Positions 18,101 through 30,500 of a stretch of DNA of 64,000 nucleotides are shown in pieces (within the stretch, counting starts at the first letter, position 1; every line of letters begins with the position of its first letter). Both the position numbers and the translations under genes were made by a program. Source of the stretch: Trichoplax adhaerens (taxonomy: Eukaryota > Placozoa > Uniplacotomia > Trichoplacea > Trichoplacidae); assembly GCF_000150275.1 (NCBI RefSeq), contig NW_002060950.1, positions 130,679-194,678 of the forward strand. Reading direction: 5' to 3'. The notes beneath the pieces are model-generated. The model saw only the letters and a program-made list of their open reading frames with translations, was not told the DNA's origin and made no database searches.

Positions 18101-19139
18101 TGTTACTTTACGACTGCTTGAATACTGGTCTATTTTATAAAGTTTAGATAGAACCCAACCTACATACAGTAAGCAACTATGTTTAATTTACACACGTTTT
18201 CAGTATTTTTCGAATGGATGCCCAGCTAAGAAATACTGGAAACCATGAAAGTTCAATGGAAACTTTCATCTTGCTATTAAAATGGGCGTTTATACTGAGT
18301 TCCAACACACTACAAATTATTGGACGCGCAAATATTTCCGATATTCTGTCCTAAGTGTACAAAGCGATTTACCATCCTTACTATGTAAATAAATATACTA
18401 GTAATTTGCCGAGCGTTTGGCTACTTGTATCGAAATTCCCGATGAACATATTTTTACGGTATTCGCACTTTACAAAGAACTTAGGTTTTTGATCAACGGC
18501 CGTTTTGGCATTCAGAAGTAACGGAGAAGAAATCTACATGCTACTCAATGCACATTTGCAATTGCGAACGATACAACAGCCTTTTGTAATATGGATAGAT
18601 GATAATTTAGGTCAGAGCCTAGCTGTCGACGAATGCGATGTAGCAAGAGAACATACCGGTAATTGTAATGCATTTGATAGCTATTCTAGTACCTGAATAA
18701 ATGGAAGTATGAGCAGGGCTAATACTATCTCTGCACGAACAAGTCACATCTCATCATCGGTAGCGCAAGCAAAATTAATTGAAAACTAAGATTTATTTTC
18801 TTTAGCCTGCTATTTAGATTAACAATGCATTTTAATTAACTCCTGCCGATTAAGAAATTTATAAAGAACTGCAAAATTATTTGCAGCAATACGCGATCCA
18901 CGTACATGTAATATTATTAAATTACCTAAAGAAGGAAAACGTGGTATTCCATAATACGCGTGTCTTTTAATACTAAATTGTGTGAAACAGTCATGAAATA
19001 AGTTCATTTCTGTGATATTCAAACGGCTTTGCAAATTATAATATAGAATATTGATATCTTATCTCTTATTTCATAAAATCATTTAATAGGATTAACATAA
19101 TTTCAATTTAAGAGAGCCATGTTAGTACGCTGCACCGGT
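9141..19139. other. About 10 kb gene-poor AT-rich stretch
   Basis: No exon chain could be built here on either strand. At 9253-9540 the minus strand has an open stretch ending in a donor (AAAG|GTAAGT, exon edge near 9253) with no usable ATG context; it could be a 5' untranslated exon of EGR, unproven. At 17919-18140 two overlapping plus-strand frames stay open for over 70 codons, one after a good acceptor (TTTGCAG) and ending with VTLRLLEYW; no partner exons were seen. An inverted repeat ATGAAAGTT/AACTTTCAT sits near 18247. The rest is AT-rich DNA in which I see nothing. Confidence 0.5.
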
Positions 19140-22100
19140 TTACGCGAAGGATTCTATAGTTTCACCAATAATGTCGATACATTCCTTTAGCTCTTTTTCC
19201 GTCATTACAAGAGGCGGTGCAAATCGAATTTTGTCACCATGTGTCGGCTTGGCTAGCAGACCGTTATCTCGCAAGCGTAAACAAATTTCCCAAGCATTAA
19301 TATCTACCGAGATAATGATTATAATTATAAATATCTTGCAAGACATTAACGATGAAAATCGTGTATCCATAACTAGTGCGTAAGTATAAAAGTACAGCAA
19401 CGTTTCCGTATGTACCTTGTTTATTGTTAATAACAATTGCTTGTAGCAGCCCCTTTCCTCTTACCAACGATATGATATCGGGATTTAATTCCCGTAATCC
19501 ACTCTGTAACATTGAACCTAAATACTCGGCTCTCTCAGCTAATTTCTCTTCCTCGAGGACCTGTAAGCAAAATTAATAAGCTTAACAATATTCTACAGCT
19601 AATAAAACTTTAAATGTTCAAAACAATCACCTAAATATCAGTACGATTGACTTAGTATCTACACACAACGTACCTGCAAAGCGGTTATAGCTACAGCAGA
19701 AGCAAGAGGATTGCCTCCATACGTTGAGCCATGCTATTGTTAAAATGATAGTTAAATAATAACATCTGAAAGATCATGTCTAAGGCATAGCAATATTATG
19801 AATCCTATCTCAGCCTAACTGAAAAATTTGCTAAGAATTAGCAAATACCTGTCCTGGTTTAATTGTTAGCATAATTTCATCATCACAAAGAACAGCAGAA
19901 ATCTATGGATATAAATTGATGAAATGAATTCAAAGAAAACGGGGCTAATTGTATGCGGGCTTACATATGCATTTAAAAGTAAGTTATTTCACGTAATCGA
20001 ATAGAAAGTGAGTAAATAATAATATAATCAACAGCTCCTTGTTAAATCTAACCGGATAGACACCACCAGATAATGCTTTACCAAGTGTCACTATATCAGG
20101 TCGGACATTTTCGTGATCACAGCATAGACGTCTACGACCGAAATTCGCAGTTGAAATTAGTAACGGCTGATCGTATAAATGAAACTAAATATGGTTAAGA
20201 CATCTATTGACAGAACACTATTATCGTGACCTGAACATTAAGAAGCAAACGTTAAATCTACATATTAGTAGGTGAAAGTGAGCTTACTCGTACTACTAGA
20301 ATAACGTAAGAAAATATAGCAACTATACCAGATTACATAGCCTACACGGTATTTATCCATCCGTTAGTAGCAGTACAAGCGAGTCAGTCATTTTAATAAG
20401 GTTTTATATAACAAAATATAGTCAAGACTTCATAAATATCTGAAAATCTATATAAAAATATATTATTGTAATTTAATTCGGACAATTCGTACTACCTTCC
20501 AGTTCGACCTAGACCAGTCTGCACTTCGTCCGCAATGAAGAGTACCTGTTGTTAGAAATCACAGTCGCTAAATTTTCAAGTACAGTAAGTATTATCAAAT
20601 TACTAGTTTGCCAGTATTATCAGCTTCTGATTTAGTAATGCACATGAAAGTACGATAATAGTATGAGCTAGAATATTGTTAATCCTGATACTCAATGTCT
20701 TACATTATGCTTATTACAAAGCTGACGAACACTGGAAATGTAACCTTCATCAGGCACAACCACGCCGGCTTCTCCTTGTATAGGCTCTATCATAAAGCCC
20801 GCTACATTAGGATCTGATAAAGCCTTCTGTAAAAACAATCCACAAGAAGTTCATAAATAACACTCCAACCAATCCAACTTCGAGTACTAGTGAAATTGAT
20901 TCTACGATTTTCACGTCACTTGCTAAATCCAAAGTCAATTAAGATTGTTTAGATTTATGTTCGTTAAAGGCAAGGGAAAATATTGTTGCCGTACTATCAT
21001 ATCGGAGCTGAATCATTAATTTTCCTCAAACATATTCACTTACAACCAATTTATAACTTTTTAATGTACATTATAAGAACAGTACATATAACACATACAC
21101 CTATTGAAGGTCCGATCTTTCTAAATTGATGTAGTGTGATATCGTGTTATATCAGGGTATCTTTTCTATTAGGTAGTAGTTCCTTGCTGTACGGTATCGA
21201 GATTCAAATGCTATTTACATGTATTACTACATACGCTCAATCTCCATAGTGAATTATAACAGAACAGATTCGTCCGCGCTCTGATGGCGACTACAATAAG
21301 CTGTAAAGTGCGCCTAAAGTCGACTGCGAATGTATGGCATGACATTCAATATTAATGAAAACAAGATATAAATGATATGACCAATGAATATACTGTACTA
21401 ATAATAATAACAGTGAAAAACTTTTAAGTGCAGTCCCGTTTTGTAGGTGCTTAACTGCCTTGGTATAAGTGTACAACTATATTGTGCACAACAATTCATT
21501 AATACGTAGGTTAAATAATTACTGTATAACTAAATGTACATTGTACATTCTATATCATAACTCAAAAATGTAAGCAAGAAAGGGGCTGGGTCGATGTCGG
21601 TAGAAAGACTCTTATAACATTAGAGTATATAACATGGACCGTGGCATATACAGTGTAGCACAACGAATGTAAAGTTTATACCAGCATGGAATAGTGTTGA
21701 ATTGAAATATTCAGTAAATTAATTAGTAAATCCATAAATGCAATATTTCAGAATACTATAAAACTGTACCACTTACATCAACAGCTTGTAAGTCATTGTA
21801 GGGTATGATTTCGAAATTAGGCATGAAAGGCCCGAATCCACCTCGACTTTCTGGATCGGTTGATGAAGAAATTGCTGACAGGCTTCGTCCCCAAAAGTTA
21901 TTTTCTGCAAATATAATCTTAGCCTGATTTGCCGGGATGCCCTTCACGTCATATCCCCACCGACGAGCCAGTTTGACAGCAGTTTCGCAAGCTTCAACGC
22001 CAGTATTCATTGGTAAAACTTTATCGTAGCCGAACAATGAAGTTATATAACGTTCATATGTTCCGAGCTTATCATTATAAAACGCCCGAGAGGTCAGGGA

Positions 22101-22418
22101 TAATACTTCAGCTTGTTCCTTCAGAGCATTGACAATTTTAGGGTGGCAATGACCCTGATTAAGTGATGAATAACCACTTAAAAAATCGTAATACTTTTTA
22201 TCTTCAACATCCCAAACGTTTACCCCTTTACCACGTGCCAAGGCAACAGGAACGGGTGCATAGTTATGAGCACCGTAACGGTCTTCAGCCTCAAATACTT
22301 CTTCTGATGGTGATAGTCTCTCCACCTTTGAAGGCTTACACATCCGAACAGTAGAAGTTCCAACACAACGTCGGAATATGCCTTTCACTATTTGACTACT
22401 TCCATATTTCGTAAACAT
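19140..22418 (-). CDS. OAT: Ornithine aminotransferase, mitochondrial
   Basis: PLP-dependent class-III aminotransferase that transfers the delta-amino group of ornithine to 2-oxoglutarate, giving glutamate semialdehyde (arginine/proline/glutamate metabolism, mitochondrial matrix). Eight exons join in phase: 22418-21777, 20826-20704, 20545-20496, 20131-20053, 19902-19849, 19733-19674, 19560-19416 and 19303-19140. The product is 438 residues; human OAT is 439. Residues 1 to about 30 are basic and hydroxylated, as in a mitochondrial presequence. Visible family motifs are [34 protein letters not shown] (cofactor Asp about 261), LGKALSGG (Schiff-base Lys about 289) and [10 protein letters not shown]. 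The C-terminus reads [17 protein letters not shown], as expected. The start is head to head with the BIN3-like gene 1.3 kb away, with GTAC arrays between them. Confidence 0.96.
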
Positions 22419-22521
22419 TTTCCTTCAATTAACAATTAACAATCAATGGAAGAACTGATCAGACGTATATAGTCCACAGTTGAATTTATTGATTTGGTGG
22501 CGAGTAGTAGTCAAATAATGA

Positions 22522-23210
22522 TGTACAGTACAGTATACTGTAGCACGGTACAGTACTGTACAGTGTACACTGTACAGTATACAATACAGTACAGTTAACG
22601 GTACAGTACATCCGGTGATTAAATCTGCTGCTGATTAGTTGAATCTTTCGAATAAAGAAGTATACAGCATTTCATTATCAAATAAATATTGAATGAACCC
22701 TTAAGGTAACTGTTCAATCTTTATGCTCTAACTCCTACTCGAACATGCATTATCAGTCACAGTCATAGCAATCGAATATTATAATCAGTAGCCATTGCTC
22801 TAGCTTGGTAAGAATCAGCAGTGCGCTCTATACTGTACGTTCTACTACTAGAAATAAATAAGTTCTACTGTAGTTTGAGGGTTTTTTTTTTTTTTTTCTA
22901 CTTTATGATCCAGGTCTTCTTTAGTCTATGACTACAGTACAGTACAGTACTATTACAGTGTACAGTACATTGCATAAGAATGACCGGCGTGATGCAATCA
23001 TGTACTGTAGGCTGAGTATACAGTACTGTACAGTACAGTACTGTACTGTACTGTACTGTAGTACTGTAGAAAGAATTTATTGGGAAAATTCTTTCTTTTT
23101 TCAGAACAGTACAGTACCAGTACAGTACTGTACAGTACTGTACTGTGCAATGTACTGTACACTGTACAGTATAGTACTGTACAGTACATACTGTACTGTA
23201 CTGTTGTATT
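22522..23210. repeat. GTAC-W arrays between OAT and BIN3-like gene
   Basis: Two dense blocks (about 22522-22612 and 22935-23210) of GTAC tetramers with A or T linkers, including long stretches of both orientations facing each other. A run of about 16 T lies between them near 22885. They occupy the shared 5' flank of two divergent genes. Open frames on both strands are low-complexity artefacts. Confidence 0.85.
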
Positions 23211-23523
23211 CTGCTCTGGAATATAGTTATCCATTTTGGGCCACCGTACTTACCTCACAGCAAGTAATTTACCTAAACTAAGTGCCGGCGGTTAGTACTA
23301 GTTAGCACCTTGGTTTAGTTGCGGGGGGGAAATACTGTATTTTTGTTGATTTTCTGGCGATAAATGCCAGAAAATTATCGTACAGTACTGTACACTAGTA
23401 ATACGACTATAGTGCAACTGTAAACAAAATCAAGAATAAATAAAATAATTCTAACCTCAAAGACTGGGACTCGGAACGGATAGGACGTCGCCGAGGCTTA
23501 CTGTAATTGCTGAAACGACTACT

Positions 23524-23592
23524 AAACTATACTGTATACTGTACTGTATACTGCAGTTTAGAGCACAGTACTGTACTGTATAGCACAGCCAT
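23524..23592. repeat. Short GTAC-type block before BIN3-like start
   Basis: A small block of TACTGTA and GTACTGTA words with mirror copies, about 160-230 bp upstream of the BIN3-like start codon. Same family as the larger arrays. Confidence 0.6.
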
Positions 23593-23752
23593 ACAGTAAG
23601 GTAACTTCTTTCATTTAATCAAGACTTGCTCAATTTATGTCGACAGAAGACGAGAGAAATTTTCAGAAATTTCAGAGTCATCCAATCCTATCAACAAACG
23701 TGAATTGATATCGTTCCAAAGAGATATTATAGCGGACAAAAAGTGCTTTAGT

Positions 23753-26700
23753 ATGCCCTTTAAATTGGGATTTGTTCTAAACAAACGTTATATTGGTGTA
23801 AGTTAATAAATCGAAATCCGATAGCAATGACTTGTATTGGTAGATGATGTTTTGCTTGTACAGTACCACAGCACGAAAATGCGCCTGTGTAATAACAATC
23901 CCGATTAATAAATTACCTGTTCAAATGAACGTGAAGATATTAATCCGCACAAAGCCATAAATTAAAAGAAAATGAACAGATAGACTGATCAGATGGCTAT
24001 CCTAAATATGTTCCTTATACGTTGAACACCAAATAATACAGTACAAAATTTCGCAACACTGAACTACTGACCAAAACACAATTCATAGATCCATCCAATC
24101 AACAATTTTTGATAATGCCGCAATAAATAACAAAGATAGAATTTATATCGCGTAAATAGAACAGGAATGCCACCTTCGTATCACTCTATAAATCATAATA
24201 ATTTTTTTAATTTCGTTTACTGTATAGGGAGACAGGCGGTTAGATGAATACTGTAATGAATTACAACAGTAAGTACAATGATAAAATTGCTGTCGCTTCA
24301 CAGTAATAAAATTAATTTTATTTTATTTTATGTTGTAAAGTGATGTAAACTCGTGTAGGCGTAAATGGATCACCATCATGCACACAGTGCAATATTGTAT
24401 AATCATAAAGTAGTACCATGCTGTAGTGTAGTAATTGTACTATACAGTAAATTTCTGCATATTGCATTTAGTCATACTGTACACTATATTAAACAGCGTA
24501 CAGTATCATGGACTACTAAAAGTACATCATGGTATTTTTAGTAGTCTATGACAGTATATTCGTTAGCCGCAGTTATCCATAAAAGTATACACTGAGTTCT
24601 TACACTGCATATTAAGAAATATTACTACTGAAAATAGCAATGATGGCAAGTAGTGCGCAGTATGCTTTAATTGTATCAATAGCATCAGAGGCATAAAATG
24701 TAGTGACTTCTGCAATATTGTAAGGATTTTAAGTGTCATTATTCAATTTTTAGCGTGGAAAGCTGTGCAAAGAAGCTATTAAAGGATGGCAAGAAATGCA
24801 TTGACGTTGGGAAAGGTTCAAAGCATTGTTAGCTGTACCTTTAGATGTATTATTTACAGTGGAATTCGTTAGCATTATACCTTTCTGGGCACTTTGCATA
24901 GTACTTTTAGAATAATAACCTAAAAATGAGAATTTATCGCATAGACTGCTCATAATTACGTAAATCTAATCGAAATATAAATCAAATTATTATTACGATG
25001 CATGAGTATGCCTGTTTTATCTTCCTTTGCAGCAACCATGAAAATTGAAGAGCAAGTCTTTGACTGCTTATGCGATGTGCATAGCTGCGTTGGAAAATCA
25101 AACGATCGATTGGTACTTCAATCACTATATTTCTCTTATTACATTAACTATTTCATGTTTAAAATATAACTCAATAATATCCTTACATCCCAACAGTGTA
25201 TATATATATATGGGATGCATTCGATAGTAGCTTGTTTAATTAAAGCAATACAGATTAGATAAATTAAAATGCCGTGCTTAATGTAATCACTAATGTGATT
25301 CAACACTAATTAATCTTATAGCATCACATATTAATAATCCAATGTCTGTTGAATACTATTGCTTATCTTACACTTAAAATTCAAAACTAAATCCTAGATT
25401 GTTCCTACGGTGCTTTACTATACAATACATTGAAGTTAAAGGTTTTAGCCAGCCATAAGTAGCATTACACGAAAATTATCGCATGTATCTAAGGACAGTA
25501 CTACACTATGAGCTGTTATGTACTAACACTCCTGACGCCGAATGTTAATATCATTTTTATTATCATTATATTACTCTACTCTAAGAAACATTACGTTCTG
25601 TGATTGTGGTTAGCAAAAGTAGTTTATACTACGCAAAGCCAGCGGACTGTGTATTTGTAGAAGTTGAACATAATCCTTCGATCTTTCTCTGCGAAATTTC
25701 TTTGAAACAATTAAAAAATGCGATAGCCAAATTAAGCTAGTAATAGCGAGATTTATTGACGGCTAAAACAGTCGAACTAATGACATAACCGCGAACTGAA
25801 ACAGTGAACTGACTGTACGGTGTTACAAGCAAACTTTTGAATATATGCAGTACATTGTTGCATCTTATAATCAGATCACATTTCTAGAACCTATTACAAT
25901 AGATCTGTTAATAGATAATCGCTGATCAGTTCATTTACATTATATTGCATTTGGTATCGCTTAGTAAGCACAATTCTGTTGGCTAGCTGATAGAAAATAT
26001 TGCTTGATCATATTGCGCGCACTATTCCACTTTATAACTAGTTCACTATCAGATAAACCCAGTTATCAATTCTAGATTCTGAAGTTAGTATCTATTACAA
26101 ACTGAGAGGAATGTAATAATTTTACGAACTATTCAATTTGACACGATGATCATTCTTTTTCTGGCTTAATATTATAATTAGATAATACACCTTAAGATCT
26201 ACTCAATGCTTCTCATTAATATGAAGTGACGCTATTAATTTTTTCTTAGGCTAATGACGTTGATATTCTTAAGGAAAGTCTACACCACACAGCTGAAGGA
26301 TTGGTAATGTAGCGTATTAACTTTATAAAACTAAATGGACATGGCTATTTGATTAGCGTTTAATATCCGAAAGTTCCTCTTAAAGTACAATATGCACGAA
26401 TGTATTACGACAGCGAATTTTTCAATTCGTAAGAGTATGTTAATTTTTGTGTAGATTTATAATTTTCGGAAGACTATTGCTGAGCCTCTCCACAGGTAAT
26501 ATTCGATACTGCTTAGAAAGTTACAGAGAAGTCTAGTATGAGAAAATTAAGCAAATCATTTTTGTTACTTATACCACGTCAAAGATTGAATTCAATTTTT
26601 CCCCACGCAAATGCAGCTATTGCAAAGTTCGATGGCACATTTAAGGTAGTAGCTACTGCTATACTCGTATTGTTACAGTATAAGGATACCGTAGACCACA

Positions 26701-27509
26701 TGTTCTCTTAACATTTTAATATAGGAATGTGAAAAATTACAGGCCAAAGTCGATAAATTAATCGATAAAGCACGTTCTCCACAGCAAGATGTTAAGCTAG
26801 AACAGGTATTCAAATACAAGGTTTCAAACAATTGCTACGAACGCTTCAACGGCTTGGTTAACTTACTAATCTAACTTTGTCATACACGTAGTAAACTAAG
26901 TTAACGACATTGCAGCAATCATTCGAAGTATTAAGTATGTCCATGATGCCGTGCTGTATTAATATACGGTTTTCATCTAGAATGAAAAAGCGTTAGCACG
27001 AGTGAAAGCCGAATACGAAAAAAGTCACGAGGCATTACTAGAGGTAATTACTGTAATTGACACCACTTTATACTCATATTTGGTGTAGTAGTATTGCAAC
27101 GACTAGACACTTTTATCGATAGGACGTAGAAAGCTTTTGTCGGAATTATCGGGAATACTTCAATGCCAGTATAGAAGCTTATTTTAAAATGCAGGTATGG
27201 CACGATTTCATTACATTAACCATGATATTTTAAAACTTTAAATGGATAAAATACTTTATGAACTACTGTATTAATTCCATGTTATGGTTAGAACCTTATA
27301 GAGCTTTTATGACACGATATCAACTAATTTCTATCATCCCTTGTGACTTTTTGGCGCTCAATTATTATCAGGCACTATTTTATGATGACTACGACAGGAC
27401 CTTAGACTCTATCTCTAACAATTTTGATTTAACTGCCGCTGAATTGGACGATAGCGCATTTGATGACTACTTGAAAGAACAAATAAGACTATTGGGATCT
27501 GACAGCTGA
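23753..27509 (+). CDS. BIN3: BIN3-like BAR-domain protein
   Basis: Membrane-curving BAR protein of the BIN3/Hob3/Rvs161 type, expected to act at the cortical actin-membrane interface. Eleven exons join in phase: 23753-23797, 24228-24268, 24754-24815, 25033-25112, 26250-26303, 26455-26495, 26585-26645, 26725-26805, 26981-27043, 27123-27194 and 27372-27509, giving 245 residues (human BIN3 about 253). The N-terminus (MPFKLG) resembles the BIN3 start, then LDEYCNELQ, KKLLKDGKK, RKTIAEPLHRLNSIFP, ECEKLQAKVDKL and ESFCRNYREYFNASIEAY follow in the BIN3 order. It is almost entirely helical with no SH3 domain, as in BIN3. The first two exons are tiny (45 and 41 bp) and rest on phase, good splice signals and alignment to BIN3, so they are less certain than the rest. 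A 44-bp palindromic element sits in intron 2. Confidence 0.85.
24500..24557. mobile_element. 44-bp palindromic element with flanking 7-bp repeat
   Basis: Arms CATGGACTACTAAAA (24507-24521) and TTTTAGTAGTCTATG (24536-24550) are inverted repeats with one mismatch around a 14-base centre. The direct repeat ACAGTAT flanks both sides (24500-24506 and 24551-24557), like a target-site duplication. It lies in intron 2 of the BIN3-like gene. A second copy of the same arm sequence is at 43.8 kb. The flanking word resembles local GTAC-type sequence, so the duplication could be coincidental. Confidence 0.5.
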
Positions 27510-28735
27510 AATCTAAACATTTACTTATGTCACAGTTCATGAACACTGTTGTAAATACTTTGCTACTAAACCACAGTAAATTCGATGACGATAACGTTAT
27601 GCTTTATCGTAACTCGGCATCTTCTATTTCTATGCATTCCGCACTTTACAGGTATATTTTCATATCTGAAGCATTTACTGATTTAAGACTCCTTTCCAGA
27701 TTTCATAAGTTAATAAAATGCGTAGAAAAATGTTGTAATATCCATTTTAGGCGCTACTGTACATTTTTTTAATACTGTAGTCCTCATCAGTCTAGGACCT
27801 AACATGGTTCAGTCAAGTAAAGTGCTTGACAAGCATTAGTTAATTGCTTGTATGCGTATATATATTAATGGACAGTAACAATAAAATAACTCAAGAGCAA
27901 ACTGCTGTTGCCTTTATTTACTGTAATCTTTGCATATGTGCACTTGCAAAGATACAGGGCTACACTTACTGTGCTATAGTATATGCTGTATCATTTGCCA
28001 TTTTAAAACCGCTACAGTACTGGTAAAAGCTGAGAACTTTTATTAAATGAAAAGACCGAATGGAGATCATACTTCTTCACGTACACGACGTAGTACTTGT
28101 TTATTAGTGATGGCTCTAACGCTGGATATCGAAATATTGACTGTACGTATAGCGTACAAAAGCTAATTTCTTATAACGACTTTATCAGGGCCTTCCATAC
28201 AACATGATTTATGAAGCTATTACAAAATGTCCTTTGGGACTATTTCAAATGGCATGCATTTGCGACAAAGGTGTCATAATGATTATTTCAATAATATAAT
28301 CAGATAGGTAAAAAATGAATGCTCGGGTTAATGCTGCATAAATACTCCAGAAAGCTCAAGCATTTTAATACCCGGCTACAAGAAATATTATTAAGTCCAT
28401 ATTTTACTTCATAGAACATAACTTAAAAATTAATTAATCGAAGTATTGATAAAAACAAACACCACACGAACATGTATCATTACATTTTGACAGATACAAA
28501 TCTATATATACTGTAAAGTAGCTGAAATATAGCTACGTGCTAGAGACTGAAGTGAAACTAAACTCCACCGCAGTTTACCATACACCAGCACAGAAGTATA
28601 AATCAACGGCATTCGGTCAACATAGCCCTTTAAGAGGAGCATTATATAAAAGAACGCAATGATTCCAACGGCCGAAAGTCGCTTCTGCAGTATTCATTAT
28701 TCACTTTCAACGAACTGATCTCTGGAACGGCTATT
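27510..28735. other. Tail-to-tail intergenic region
   Basis: Lies between the 3' ends of the BIN3-like gene and the elongase. Open frames just after 27509 look like 3' untranslated sequence. I see no further gene and no GTAC array. Confidence 0.55.
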
Positions 28736-29515
28736 TTATTTTATTTTCTTAGATACAGTATTATCATCCTTCAATTTAGAAGAGAGCTTTTGCTTAGCAG
28801 ACTTTTTCGAGAAAAACAATATGAAAAGGATCAGAAAAACTGCATATTGCAGCATTAGCCATACATAAGTATAAATATTTCCCATGCACATGCGACCTGT
28901 TACAGCCAGGCCTACCATTGTCATTAACACCACCGTGAACTGAATCAACTGAATGACTGTAACCCAACTTGCCCATTTTCTAATACGATGATCAACTATA
29001 GCAGTGGCATAGTAGGCATACATGATAACATGTACGAAACTATTGCTGAAAGGTCCTAGCCAGGAACTGGATACTGGATAATGCCAAGCAGACCAGGAAA
29101 TACTCGGTGTAACAAAATGATGATAAACATGCAAAACCCACTTAACGTCAATTTCAGACTTTTGAGCTAATATTAGAAATAGAGTATCCATATATTCAAT
29201 GTATTTGCTAAGATAAAATACATAAAAATAATTATCCATGCCCTCGAGTAGCTTGCCTTCTGGATCGCAAAAATATAGAGACCCTTGTAGGTTATAACGT
29301 TTCCAATTGGAATAAAGTGCGCGAGAGACACCAATGAAACACCATAAGGAGAAGGCAGACATTATAACATTATAAACTATTTTGACCAATTTTAACTGTA
29401 TAGGCTTACAACCTTGCATTAGACGACGTAATAAGTGCACAGTAAGTACGTATGTTACTCCATAAATAGCCAAATCAGCCACGCTGTGATACTGTAGTCT
29501 TTGTTCGTTATTCAT
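28736..29515 (-). CDS. Very-long-chain fatty acid elongase (ELO family)
   Basis: Endoplasmic-reticulum 3-ketoacyl-CoA synthase of the ELO/ELOVL family, catalysing the condensation step of fatty-acid elongation with malonyl-CoA. The gene is a single 259-residue exon. Visible hallmarks are YLSKYIEYMDTLFLIL (about 103-118), the catalytic histidine box HVYHH (about 129-133) and NSFVHVIMYAYYA further on, with six or seven hydrophobic segments. The C-terminus ends KKIK, a dilysine ER-retrieval signal. The subfamily (ELOVL1/4/7-like, 2/5-like or other) cannot be decided by eye. Being intronless is odd next to neighbours with 2-18 exons and suggests retroposition or intron loss. GTAC arrays begin about 130 bp upstream of the ATG. 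Confidence 0.93.
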   Translation of the reverse strand: MNNEQRLQYHSVADLAIYGVTYVLTVHLLRRLMQGCKPIQLKLVKIVYNVIMSAFSLWCFIGVSRALYSNWKRYNLQGSLYFCDPEGKLLEGMDNYFYVFYLSKYIEYMDTLFLILAQKSEIDVKWVLHVYHHFVTPSISWSAWHYPVSSSWLGPFSNSFVHVIMYAYYATAIVDHRIRKWASWVTVIQLIQFTVVLMTMVGLAVTGRMCMGNIYTYVWLMLQYAVFLILFILFFSKKSAKQKLSSKLKDDNTVSKKIK

Positions 29516-29648
29516 CCTTCTCTTTTACTATATGCACTCAGTGCGGGTAATTCTCGATTGAGAGTTTAGAGGAAGTTAATTCAGGTCAGGTCGAGATGGA
29601 AGATGATTGAATTCTCCGCGCACAGCAAGCTTTAAATTTGAATGAAAC

Positions 29649-30500
29649 ATTGTACAGTACAGTAGTTTGTACTGTGTACTGTATAGTACAGTACAATCCT
29701 GTACTGTATAAAACTTGAGTATGAATGTGCAGTACAGTACTGTACTGTACTGTACGCTGTGCAGGTTCTCTGTTGAACTTTTATCATACTGTACTGCAAA
29801 AGAAAAAATCTCAAAGTGTGTATCATAGAGTTAATTCTAGTAGGTTAACTCCATGGTGTGTATACTGGAGCGTACACTATTGTACTAGCTCATAACTGCT
29901 GTGCTGTACTGTACGGTAAAGTACTGTATGTGCACAAATAATAATAGTAATATTACTGTACTCAGTGTACTGTAATGTTACAGTACAGTAATATGATATG
30001 AACTCTAGCTATGATATGATTTACATTATAATAAGGATAACACGTGACGCAACTGCAGATAGTCATTCTATTCGATTCGATTGGTTAACACATTGATCAT
30101 CCGATCTTTCGATTTGTACGATGCCATGCGCATCGTGATGGCAGGGACAACAAAATTACCGGTGTTTCGGCAATGGATAAGTGATGGGATGGAACATACT
30201 GTACTGTAGAATTCCTATCGCAGAGGTTCATTGAGATCCATGACGATAAACCCTGGGCCTGAAACTGCAGTACTGTGCATACAGTACAGTACTTGTAGTG
30301 TACACTGCACAACGTGCTTATTTTCGTTTCCAACTTTTGGATGGCAAAGTACAAAGTTATTACTATTACAGTACTATGTGCTTCGACTGTTCTTGCATAA
30401 TGGTACAGTACTGTACAGTACTGTACACTCAGTGTACAGTATAGTAACTTTATTTTACGTCTTACAGTATGTAGTGTACAGTACATTAGTACTTTTGTAC
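29649..30500. repeat. GTAC-W arrays upstream of the elongase
   Basis: Blocks at about 29649-29760, 29890-29995 and 30270-30510 contain GTAC tetramers in both orientations separated by ordinary sequence. Open frames through them are repetitive and unlike protein. They fill most of the 5' flank of the elongase gene. Confidence 0.8.

Noticed and set aside
17894-18140. Two overlapping plus-strand ORFs, one ending VTLRLLEYWSIL
   Set aside because: Protein-like to the eye, but two frames are open together and no partner exons or family match could be found.
19304-19436. Upstream extension of the last OAT exon frame
   Set aside because: The open frame runs into the intron; the acceptor at 19304-19305 and phase with the previous exon give the conserved sequence.
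22928-23281. ORFs open on both strands
   Set aside because: Same repeat-derived low-complexity frames as at 8 kb.
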